31,473 bases of DNA. Source: Zygnema cylindricum (Eukaryota; Streptophyta; Zygnematophyceae; Zygnematales; Zygnemataceae). Below, piece by piece: positions 1 through 10,800 of the stretch. The notes below the pieces were generated by a model, which made no database searches, was not told where the DNA came from, and worked only from the letters and a program-made list of their open reading frames with translations. Location of the stretch: NCBI GenBank assembly GCA_037447655.1, contig JBBHKE010002302.1, positions 1 to 31,473 on the forward strand, read 5' to 3'. Both the position numbers and the translations under genes were made by a program. Position 1 is the first letter of the stretch; the number at the start of each line of letters is the position of its first letter.

Positions 1-178
1 ATATAACGCTAATTCGGTGCCCCTAAATTTTGACCCCAAAACCTGAAATAGAATTAATAACGCTATTTAAGTACGTGGACCATAATCTGCCACGTCTCAG
101 GCACTAAATTAGAATCAATAACGCTAAAATTTTTTTGACGCTATTTAATCCTTGACTCTAATAGCGATTGGCGGTGTA
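1..178. mobile_element. Family M MITE, cut by the window edge
   Basis: The right end reads CTAATAGCGATTGGCGGTGTA, with repeated AATAACGCTA blocks inside. This end matches other family M elements (TACACCG...CGCTATTAGCGTTA in the opposite sense). The left end lies outside the window. Confidence 0.45.
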
Positions 179-409
179 CTGTACAGTTCAGTACAGTACA
201 TTGCATGATGAAGGGTGTACCGCGCATGCCGACATTGAACAAAATGTTTCGCCGCCGCGTGGGAATCATGCGACAGGGTAGGGACAGCCCTATAATCTGG
301 ATTGAACATTTTTTTTGTAATGTTGTGATCGTACAATTTCTTATGCGGTATTGGCGATCTCGAATTGTGGCAAGTTGTACAAAATATATCGTGTGCTAAT
401 AATAAATTG

Positions 410-1317
410 TAGTGTTGTGTATCGAAAACCCCTTGCCGATATTCAATAAGAACCTTCTCTTGAGTACCCAATAGTTGGTATATCGAGAAGCTCAATGTCG
501 CGATACTATATTTTCCAATAAGACGATATGTCTTCAACGCGATATATCGAACTGAAGTTAAGAAAACAATTCTTTCAAACGCCCCACCCCGGATGGGGGG
601 GGGGAGGATAACGTACGATTGTCGTGCTATATCTGTACGATCCCACCAATTATATCGCGATAACCTTTGTTGGTCCCCGAGCGATATGTTGAGCCCTCTG
701 ACCGCTCAATATTTTATATATCAAATATTGAATACATCGCAATAATTTTTTCCCTGATACACGACACTAATAAATTGATATCGCATATATGATATTTCTA
801 ATATATTACGAATCACTCTATATACCATAAATTCTACTTTATTATTCTACATATAAGAATATAAAGTATACAACATACACTACATAGTATTTAGTTGTGT
901 TTTATAACGGATAAAAATTTATAGCAACAAATTCGATATTTGATATATCGAATATCAAACGGTCAGAGGGCTCGATATATCGCTCCAAGACCAACAAAGT
1001 TTATCACGATATATTTGGTAGGAGGTGGTTATCCTTGCAGAGCTGGTACGGTAAATCGTACGGTGAGTCATATCGAAGATACCACCATCCCCTCACATTG
1101 AGCGCGCGACACAGGCTGGGGGGGCTTTTGAGAACAAAATTGACCTAGCCTCACTTGGATATATCGTGATAAACATTAATCATAATATCGCTCGATATAT
1201 CTCACAAGTATCGCAAGATTATGCTCCTTAATTTGTCGAAGCGATATATCAATTATCGTGTACCCAAAACTGGGTATATATCGAGTATCGGCAAGGGGCC
1301 TTCTATACACAACACTA
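410..1317. mobile_element. Family A hAT-like element, 908 bp
   Basis: It starts TAGTGTTGTGTATCGA and ends with the inverted counterpart ACACAACACTA. ACCCCTTGCCGATA near the left end pairs with TATCGGCAAGGGG near the right. Inside, a second inverted pair (GCCCTCTGACCG near 690 and CGGTCAGAGGGC near 960) gives a nested palindrome, and GATATATC motifs are frequent. No matching 8-bp duplication is visible at these ends, so the borders may be eroded or the copy composite. No coding capacity. Confidence 0.65.
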
Positions 1318-4140
1318 CAATACCGGGTAGATGTTTTGTACGAATATTGAGATTACAAACATGAAAGCAGTGCACGTAATGCCACCAGGATTTACAAAAC
1401 TTTACTATTTGGTAGTGCCTCCAATTTTTATTTTTATTTAGAAATACCCTATACCTAGGAACATTTTAAAACTTGTAGTAGGAGCTTCGTGGACTATTGT
1501 TTGTAATGCAAGCATGAAAACAAAACGGTCAAAGTTAGAGGTTAGCGTCAAGTATGTTACCTTCCAATGGGAAGCTTTAGAGGAGCTCTACAATTGCTAT
1601 TTCTCTTTTCTATCATTTCCTACGTCACGCGTGTGGTAGCACAAAATAATGGTACAAATTTGGATGCGGGCGAAAAAACAATGTGAGTTATTGTGTCGAC
1701 TTTGAAGGGAGTGAGGGAGGGTGGGAAAGTTGGGGGGAGAGAGAGAGGATGGAAAGGGGGGAGGCATTATATTAGTATTCAAAGTTGAAATACAGTAAAA
1801 TCAGACGCGCACTTTGTAAAAAAAACCACGAAAGTACAGTGCCCCAATCTGGACTGCGCTGCGCAAAAGTTCAATTACCTCACGACTTTTTTAAAAAATA
1901 AACCTTGACCGTCCGATTGAGCTTTTTATTGGTCATGTATAAGGAATAATTCCATCTTCCCTAAATACTTATGGCTGGATAGAGCGAAGTTCAAATCCCG
2001 CTTGACGCCAATCTGACTAGAGGCGTCTCCACGTGACATAAAAATGACGTCAACTATTCCCACTTGAAGCAAGCATGACCTCAAAATTTTCCGTCGCATT
2101 CACTTAAGGAAGACGGCGACAGGGTGACATCGTGCTTACTTATGACTACGACAACGTCGTCAATTCTATAAATTTCTTATATGGTTTTTCAACTTTTTTG
2201 TTTGTCTTCTCTCTCTAAATCTGTCATCAAATTATAAGATAAAAGAAATGAAGTTTTTTCATTTCATACCAATGTTATCATGTGTGACGCAAGCAGAAGG
2301 GAGAGGGGAGTGGTATTGCGTGAGGGAGATGGAAAAAAATTGACAAGCTAAAAGTTTGCAAAAGTGGAGGTTTGACAACCTCGCAAAATGAGTTGGTATA
2401 TACGCATAACAAACCAAAACACAAAAAAAAATGTGTACCCCCTCCCGCGCAAAAATGTTAAAAATCGTGTGAAACGTGTCACCGTTAAACTTCTCATTGG
2501 TTAAGTGTTACTTTAACTAAAATCAACTCTCAGGCAATTTGCGTTAGATTTTGAGTGGGCATGACGTGGCAACAGGTCGAAAAGGGAAAATGTTTAATGT
2601 TAAACTGACATAGATTTTACTTTGGTTTTCCACTTTCTCGGTACATTATTCAAATATGGAAAAAAAATAAAAAAAACCCAACTTTAACACATAGTCACAA
2701 AGTGAAAGTGAAAATATAACCCAAACAACGAAGGTAAAAAATATTGTTTTGACTTTCATGTTGGTGTGTAAATTAACTCTTTTATAAAATAGATAGTTTA
2801 AAGTAAACAAAGTTAGTACTATTGTATGCTCTTGTGTAATGATCTCATATTTTATAACATTTATTTTAATTGTGTTTTTAACTGTTTATTTTTATATACA
2901 GTTTTCTCCCTTAACATAAAATTTATTTGAGAGAGCAATAAACTCATACCATGAAATTATTGTTCAAATGATATAAAATAACATTATTTCATAAGAAAAT
3001 TGCTTCACTTACAAATTACGTATTTGTATGTTTGTGCTTTTCAAATTAGTGTACATTAAAACGAAAACAAAATATATTATAACAAAACGATGGGTTATGA
3101 AATATGGGTTGTGAGAAATGAACGTTCCTCACCTACATTTTTTTTTTAGTTTTTTCCTCCTTTGTACGTGTCGGAAAAGTGATAAACGTACTGAATATTT
3201 AGTTAGGGATCACACCGTTTTTTTCTAACTACTACATATGTTTTACACATGCGTAACATGATTTGCAAGGGAGAAGTCAAATTTTTGTTTTTTTTCTCGA
3301 TTTGCAAATGTTATATCTATTCATTGGAACTTGGCGACTTAATTGAACATTACAACAAAATATGAGTTGAAAGAGCTCTTATTCGTTCCATCAAACTATA
3401 CATATTCGAATTTGAAGTAAAGCCGACTTATGCTTTTTTTTTTGTTATAAATGTGTTGGCGAGAGCTAGTGACGCCTGTTGAAACCATTTTCTTCATTTT
3501 TTTGCGTTTTATTTACATTACCCGCTGATCGATGGGCTGAAATTTTGTCAATTTTATAGTTTTGGATGTTTGATTTTTAAGTTTATTTTTTAACATTTTT
3601 ATAGGCCATGCATTCACTATCATGTACGTAATTGACTATTTGGTTTCAACCGTTTTTCCTAGTCCCACTTATCCGCAATTGTTAATTGAAATTTGTGGAG
3701 TTGGGCTTGTTTTTTTTAGTGGTTCTAAATAGACGAACATATGAAAATAAGTATATGAATAAAAAAACTAAGTGAATAACAACAATTTATACATTTGTTT
3801 GATCTTGCTACTCAAAGTATTAGAAAAGAAAACACAATGCCAATTTTGAATAAGTGTTTTTTTCAAATAGTATAGGTAATGCTTTTAAAAATATGAGAGA
3901 TGGCATACCAAATAGAATCGAGATAAAATCCAACAGATATACGATTTGGTACTCCCCGCTAACTTCGAACGTGAATCAAACTGCTTGCACCTTTGGTACA
4001 TGAAAAAAATTTGTTGCCAAGGCCATAAAATTTTCTGCTTCAAAACATAAAATGGGTAATTTTGTAGTTGATAAAATTTAATTTTGATCCCACAATGCCG
4101 CAATCCTTTAACCCAATGACAAATTTTTAATTCTTCAACT
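1318..4140. other. 2.8-kb AT-rich spacer, no gene seen
   Basis: Strongly AT-rich, with many homopolymer runs. Open frames are short (under 75 codons) and resemble nothing I know. I saw no clear terminal inverted repeats or tandem arrays; old, eroded transposons are likely but not demonstrable by eye. Confidence 0.6.
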
Positions 4141-4143
4141 TAA

Positions 4144-6036
4144 CGATAGACCGTATTATGTTTATTATATGTCGTATTCCATAAAATCTTATGCCGTATA
4201 AATAAGTTGTGAAAACCATAATAAAATTTGCGTCATCGTGAAACTTGAATTGTATTGTATCTTGTCCTCTTGCACTTTTTGACCCACTGCCACGTCAAGA
4301 AACATCACTTTCAAACTTTACCTGAAAACTACCCGCGAATCGATTTTATTTCAAGTAACGGTTTAATGAATAGGCACATGTTGTAAAATTTCACAATATT
4401 TTTACAAACTGAGAGTAAAACATTTTTTTTTGTTGCAGCCTATACGTAAAAACATCCGTTCAATGGTCGTGAAGGGGTCTCGAGCAACGAATGCCATTTT
4501 GCAAAGGCGAAGTTTGTGAAGACGCCTCTCTCCCTTTCTCTCTCACACTGTCAATTTGATCTCTCAGTTTTTGGAGCAAAACAAAACAATATCGATATGC
4601 GATAAAAGAGATTAAAAAAATGATTATTTTGAATACACCGCAAATCGCTATTAGCGTTAGCAAATATCTAGTATTAAACAAAAACTAGCGTGATTAACGT
4701 TATTCGGGAATTTAGGAATTTTCAAGGAAACCGGTCATTCTAATTTGGGTATTAGGGTTTTTTAATCACTCTAATTAAGAATTTGGGTAAAATTTTAGGG
4801 GCGTTATATTAGCGTGATTAACGCTAATAGCTTTTCGCGGTGTTTATTTAGGCATAATTTGATGGCAAGTCGAGTGAGGAAAGTTGAAAAAACAAAATCG
4901 AGAAGTCATGGCCAATTTTTTTTGAATTAATGATGTCGACGTTCGCACAAGTGAGCACGAGGTCATAATGTCGCAAAACCCTAAAAATCTACAATGTCAC
5001 GAAAAAATAGACGTCTACAACCGTCGGTATTTTGTAAACTTAAAAAAATGTGTAGAGTTTTGTAATCGTGTATTGCCGTCACATATTGTACCCACGTCTA
5101 GAACCGTCACATTTTAAAGTAACGATTTCGTTTTCTACTCTGAAAAGTACAGTAGTACGGAGAAATTACTAAAAAACAAAGTAATAAGATCAAGGGCCAT
5201 TTCCCATGCAACCGAAAATTTAGTATTGTAACTTAATTTTTAGCGAAGATTCTCCGTACTACTTTTAGAGCATTCCTATGTAAAAAAATGAAATCGTTAG
5301 TTTAGATTGTGACGGATGTAGACGTAAGTGTAATTTGTGATTTTTGTAGACGACTACAAAACTCGCGACAATTGATGACATTTACAAAATAGCGACGGTT
5401 GTAGACGTCTATTTTGTGACATTGTTGATGTTTAGGGTTTGTGACATTTTGACGTCACACTCAAATTATGACGGCGTCGACATCACAAATTTTAAAACTT
5501 TATGCCATGGTATCCTGGTTTTGTTTTTTAGTCTTTTTTCACTCCACTTGCAATCAAAATACCCTCAAAGATGGTAACAAAATATCGTTTTTATATATCT
5601 TTCATTTGATACCATTGTTGACGTTTTTCATTGCAGCAATTGTGAGATAGACGCGATAGTGGCAGAGGGAGAGAGAGAGAGGCGCTTTCACGGACTTCGC
5701 TTTTGCGAAATGGCGTCTGTTGGTCGAGACTCCCTCCACGACCCCTGTACGTAAAAAAACACACTGAAAAAAGTCACGCACAGGCTGGAAACGTGACTTC
5801 TGACACGTGCGACAGCATCTGCCTATTCGCTCACCCCATGTAACTTTATTTAAAATCACCTCGCGAGGTGATTTTATATAAAGTTTGAAGATGAGCTGGA
5901 AGGACGCGAAAGTGGGTCGAAATGCGCTAGACGACAAACTCCATCAAGCTTGACGACAAACTGTGGTATTTTTTTTTACCTTATGGAGGAAAACGACATA
6001 AAAATAACTGTTACTTTAACACATGAGAAAGTGCCC
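4144..6036. mobile_element. Family H element H1, 1.9-kb near-palindrome
   Basis: The two halves are inverted copies of each other around a centre near 5200. Matching blocks, left and right, include TTTGACCCACT at about 4276 and its complement at about 5910; GGGGTCTCGAGCAACGA at about 4475 and its counterpart at about 5730; and AGACGTCTACAACCGTCG at about 5010 and its counterpart near 5395. TAA flanks both proposed ends (4141-4143 and 6037-6039). Outer parts (GTCGTTTTCC, CGACCCACTGTCACG) also occur in the three other family H copies. A family M element at 4634-4843 interrupts the left arm. No transposase is encoded. Ends are approximate. Confidence 0.65.
4634..4843. mobile_element. Family M MITE nested inside H1
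   Basis: About 210 bp between ACACCGCAAATCGCTATTAG and its inverted counterpart CTAATAGCTTTTCGCGGTGT. It interrupts the left arm of the H1 palindrome: the right arm has no equivalent block, which shows insertion after H1 formed. Non-coding. Confidence 0.7.
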
Positions 6037-6491
6037 TAAGTCGCGGCTACATTGGAACGCACCTCTGATGTTTTTTTTGCCACAAAACCATAGTTAAAAA
6101 GTAGGCGTTTCTATTGTAGGTCTTTTGTCGGCGCCTTCATCGTAAGTTGTGTTATGGGCTTTTCATGTGATCTTCTTAAGAACGCAACTTTGATCAGTGA
6201 CCGTTCGATCGTCTAAATCTGACGGTTGAAATAAAAAACACCTCAAAATTCACAGAAAAAATATTTTTTATCCGATTTTTTTTCAAAATTTAGACATGCC
6301 GTTTAATTCTCTATCGATCGATGTGCAACTCAACCCTCTTAACCTTTTTTTCATTTTTCGACCAATACAATATGGGTCTTAAGGGCATATTGTATGTTTT
6401 GCATACAATAGGCATACTGTATGGGCCTACTTTCACCTACTTTTGAACTATGAAAAAAACCCTTACATAAGCACACAGAGACGCACCCTTA

Positions 6492-7275
6492 GGCTGCGGC
6501 CCCATGTAGTTGTAACTTAGCATACTTACTTTGTATTTTAGCGCGGATCCGGCGGACCCGGATTTCAAGTGTCTCTATGTGTTCATTCGAAATTATTACT
6601 TAAGTTTGTGACAATTGTATACGTCGACAACGCCCGTGACGGCTGTCACCGTGTACAATTTGTGATGACGCACCATATTTTCTTGAAACTTTTTGAAGCG
6701 TCGCAAGACACATCGTAATTTTTGAAACGATTTGCGGATTTGGTATGTCGCATGTCTTTGCGAGACATCGTTGACGTACAGCCTTGCACCCGTGGCTGTG
6801 CAAAATGCCTTGACGCAAACCTCTCCCGTCCGGCCGCCATTACTTCGCAGATTTTTCACTTCGCAGACTTTTCAACTTTGCGTGAAATGACACTGCAGCG
6901 TCGAGACCCCTGCAAAAAAAAAACCGTACAGCATGCAAGCCGACAAAAACAAACAAACCCTGTACTTTTTTTCGTCGTCAAAACTTCTAAAATCTTTTCA
7001 CACGTGGGAATATATTTTCAGATTGGTGTAGACGGATTTGCTTAGCTTAAAACACAGTGCCGATGTGTTTTATGATAAGCTTGAAAATGACGTGACAGTG
7101 GGTCGAAAAACCGCAAGACGACAAAATTTTGTACATCCTAAGTTCAAGAATGACGCAAATTGTACTTTACAAATTTGCGATTTCTTCGTACGGTCGCAAC
7201 TTAGGCAGTACGGCGCTAAGTTATAAAGGAAAACGACAGAAAAAAACCCGAACCTAGCCACATGGGGCCGCAGCC
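6492..7275. mobile_element. Family H element H2, 784-bp Harbinger-like MITE
   Basis: It begins GGCTGCGGCCCCATGT and ends with the inverted copy ACATGGGGCCGCAGCC, flanked on both sides by TTA. A 3-bp TTA duplication and GC-rich ends are typical of PIF/Harbinger MITEs. The interior has no transposase; open frames of 60-107 codons here do not resemble known proteins. It lies 455 bp after H1 and about 580 bp before the start codon of the GUN1-like gene. Confidence 0.82.
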
Positions 7276-7379
7276 TTAGAGATCTCCTTCACTCTCCTGA
7301 CTTTCAGGAAAAAACCGTACTTCTTTTCGGCAAAGATCTTACGGTCACCTTGTTGTAAGGCACGTGACTTTGGAGACCT

Positions 7380-7564
7380 GTGAAAAATTTCATTATTTAT
7401 TTTTTTAAATGCCTCGATATAGTGACGATACGATATATTGGCGATATATTGGAGATATATCGCGATGATTTGATTTTCGATATATCGAAGTGATATATCG
7501 ATTATCGGGTACCTGAAATTCGATATATGTCGAATATTGGCAAATGGTCCTCGATACCCAACAA
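7380..7564. mobile_element. Half copy of family A in the 5' flank of the GUN1-like gene
   Basis: This segment matches the right half of the 21762-22205 element: TTCGATATATCGAAG, then ATTATCGGGTACCTGAAATT, then GGTCCTCGATACCCAACA at the end. The left arm and central C/G hairpin are missing. It ends 292 bp before the ATG of the GUN1-like gene, so it lies in the likely promoter or 5' untranslated region. Confidence 0.7.
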
Positions 7565-7856
7565 AGTGTGCACTATACCTTTTTACAGCATATCTAAAGT
7601 CAGAATCTTTTGGTTGTTCGCTTTTTCAACCACAACACTTTATTGCTTGAATGCAAATATGTTCCAAAGCCACCAAGTTCTGCAGTAATCAGAATCGGAC
7701 CCGGGCCCAGATTTTATCATTTTTTGTACCGTTTCTCCGAAATTTCAACTTCTAACAGACTTCTCTTCTCTTGTTTACAACAATTCATCTTTCTGTCTCC
7801 AAAGAATGCAGATTGCTTGGACCAGGGAGTTTACAATTAGGACAGAAAGCTAAAAA

Positions 7857-10800
7857 ATGGGCGTGCTGCTGCCAGCTGCCACGTGGTCCTCAGCAGCAGG
7901 AAGGCAACAAAGGCATGGCTCCATTTACTCATCTTTCAGAGGCTATAACCAGGATTTAAGTTCGTCTACCAAGTCACAAGCTCTTACTGGACTGCATTGT
8001 ACGGACATAGGGCTTTTTGAAGGACATGAGTTTCTAGTCAAATGCAGTTCACGTCTTCTTTCAGATCATAAGGGTTTAAGCAACCGCGATAGTCGTGTAA
8101 GATATGATTTTGGCTCAGCTAATTTAGAGGATGAAAGACTAGGTTATTGTTTTTTTCGTAGCTCTAATGACAATTTGAAGGAAAGAGAGGGGAGGGGTTC
8201 TACATCACGTTCTGCAATTCAAGAGACTAATGGTGTTCCTGACACGGGAGGAGGGGACTCCTCTTGCCCTTCTTTTGGAAGGGCTTTGCCTTCAAGTCGA
8301 ATTAGCGATCGGGGATTGACCTTAGAAATGTTGACTCTTCGGCGGCCTCCAAATCCTTCACACACAACCGTAACTGTAACTGCAACCGCAACTTCTCTCC
8401 ATGTTGGAGATTCCGCGGTCTCCAGTATTAAGGAGTCGGAGGACCCCGGCCAGGGAAATACAACAGTGAAGAGAGACATACATAGTAGACGAGTTCTTGG
8501 ATCTGCTTTATTAAGGAAACCGGCTGCCGTCCTTATTCTTGAGGAGAAGGACAAGAAAGATCAGGGATTCTTGGACAGGAAGGGTCAGAAAGGGTTTAGT
8601 AGAGGAGTAAAACGCAATGATGCGAGGCCAGTTGCGAGTACGGAGAGGGCTGAGCGTCTTCAAAATGGGATGGCGAGACATAGAACTCCTGCATTGACCC
8701 GGCCACGTGTCAGCAGTACAGCAGTGGAGGTCACTCTCCAAGCCTTTAAGAAATTAAAGTTTGGGAAAGGCTGTGTTGCGGAGCTCATGGATAAGCACAA
8801 GGAGATGCTGGAGCCACGTGACGTTAGGGGTCTCTTGAATGAACTGCAACGGCGACATGATTGGCGCAGTGTTATGGAGGTACGAGTTTAATTGATATTT
8901 TCGGGAGGTAAAAGCCTGTGTAAATAGACGGATTGTAGGATGGATGCTAAACCAAATCCAAAATTACACAGAGCCAAGGGATGTAGCTTGATTGGAGGCT
9001 CTGCCAAGCTGACATTACAAAAGGACAAGTCAGCTAGAGTGTTACTGATATTGTGCAATTGCCGTTTGAGTGAGGATCAAAACTGGCATTTTTTCTGGAA
9101 TTCATGAAGCTGACAGCACAGCTTTCTTGTCACCGCCTATTGCTTTAACATGATAGTTTGACTCTGCAGGTGTTTGGATGGATGAAGAAGCAAGAATGGC
9201 ATGTACCAAGTGCACGGTTCTACACAATGCTTATTGGGTTCATGGCTCGTGAAGCACAGCCATCCCTTGCCACTTTGCTCTTTCAAGAAATGTTGCTGGA
9301 ACGACAGGAACCGGACAGTTATACATTCACGGCCCTCATTAATGCGTATGGTCGAGCTCGCATGTTTGATGAGGCATTGGCCGTGTTCATTCACATGAAG
9401 GAATGCGAGTCTCTGAGCAGCAGGTAGATATAGTTTATCCACTTTCGTTTTTCAGCATTGCTAGCAAGAGAGCATGCTGCATCGAGGCTGAGTTTTACAG
9501 GGGATCAGGGACGAGAAGGCAAGTTTTGTGCTTGTCTCGCTGAATTAGGGCAAATTACATCCATAATTGGTCGAGGAGTTTTCAGCTGTGTTTCGTTATT
9601 TGACTCTCTTGTATTTTTATGCTTCCTTTTCAACCTGTCCATTTCACTTTCCATGGAAAGTAACATTGAGAGGGTTTTGATTTGCCACAAAACAACTGAG
9701 AACATATATTGACTGGTTTTGCAGGCCAAACACAGTCACATGCAATGCTCTCATTGCAACACTTTGCCGTGGAGGCCTGTATGACCATGCGGTAGAGATC
9801 TTTCTGGATATGCGTGCAACTCGCAATGGGCTTGGTCTTGACTGCAAGTAAGGACTGGTTTTCGTATTATGCATTGTATGGCAATACATATTGTCCATCA
9901 TAAGTGTCCTTTTTGTAAACACTGGTATTGTGTGGTCTCGTTTTTAGACTGTTTAAGTCCAGTTTTACTTCCTAACTAGAGATTGCATTTTAAGGCTCTC
10001 CTTGGCTGGTTGTAGTAGCACTGTCTCCACCAGCACTTTCAACATCCAGGGATGGGCTAGAAGGTGATGTAGGTCTCAGATTAGACGCCAGGACTTGGAG
10101 CCTATGCTGTTCGAATTCAACCTTCTTTGACTGTGCTGCAGTCACATGTGGCATGTTCTGTTCGTCAGTGTGTACAATCCACTGTTACTTCCAATGTGTC
10201 TTTTCATTGCATCAGAAGTGGACATCGCCCATTAGATCCTGAATTTTGACTGTTGTTGGAGCTTAACAGGCTTCAGAAGGTGTACAAAAGAAACAGTGAC
10301 GTGGAAGCTGTGCGGAAGAGATTACCGGCTCATTTTTTGTTCCAGTATATTTATTTAGGAAGGCTCTTGAAAAGTTGCTACTGTAGCATTTTCATAAGCC
10401 GGAACAAATTATTGTGCATCTGTTTCAAGAAATTTTGTTCTTAACTTGAAAGCATCTTAGTGTTTAGAAGTAAAGGATGCTAAAAAAAAAGGGAGGCCAC
10501 CGATCCTTTGTCCTTTACTAGACTGTTTTGGTGTCCCTTGTTGCAGGCCAAACATTGTTACTTACAACACTCTTCTAGATGCCCTCTGCCGAGAAGGCCA
10601 GCTGGAAGCGGCTATTAGTGTTCTCGCTGACCTAGCAGATGGTAGACTGGACGAGAATACGACACCTAATACAGCCACATACAATACTCTGGTTGATGCA
10701 TGTGGAAAGGCTGGGAATGCTGCAAAGGCTGAGATGCTAGTGGCCGACATGGAAGCCCGGGGCCTGCAACCAGATGGCATCACGTTTACGGCTTTGATTG

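Noticed and set aside
145-537. 130-codon - strand open frame
   Set aside because: It crosses from a family M MITE into a family A element, has no recognisable domain, and its composition follows the repeats.
1975-2020. TTCAAATCCCGC, a B-box-like motif
   Set aside because: No pairing T-stem, acceptor or D-arm around it, so no tRNA is supported.
6596-7261. Several 60-107-codon frames on both strands
   Set aside because: They overlap each other inside MITE H2 and recur only because H3 is its copy; no transposase motif (DDE) is present.
8219-8741. Antisense frames of 76-111 codons
   Set aside because: Shadows of exon 1 of the GUN1-like gene, whose + strand frame continues into conserved exons.
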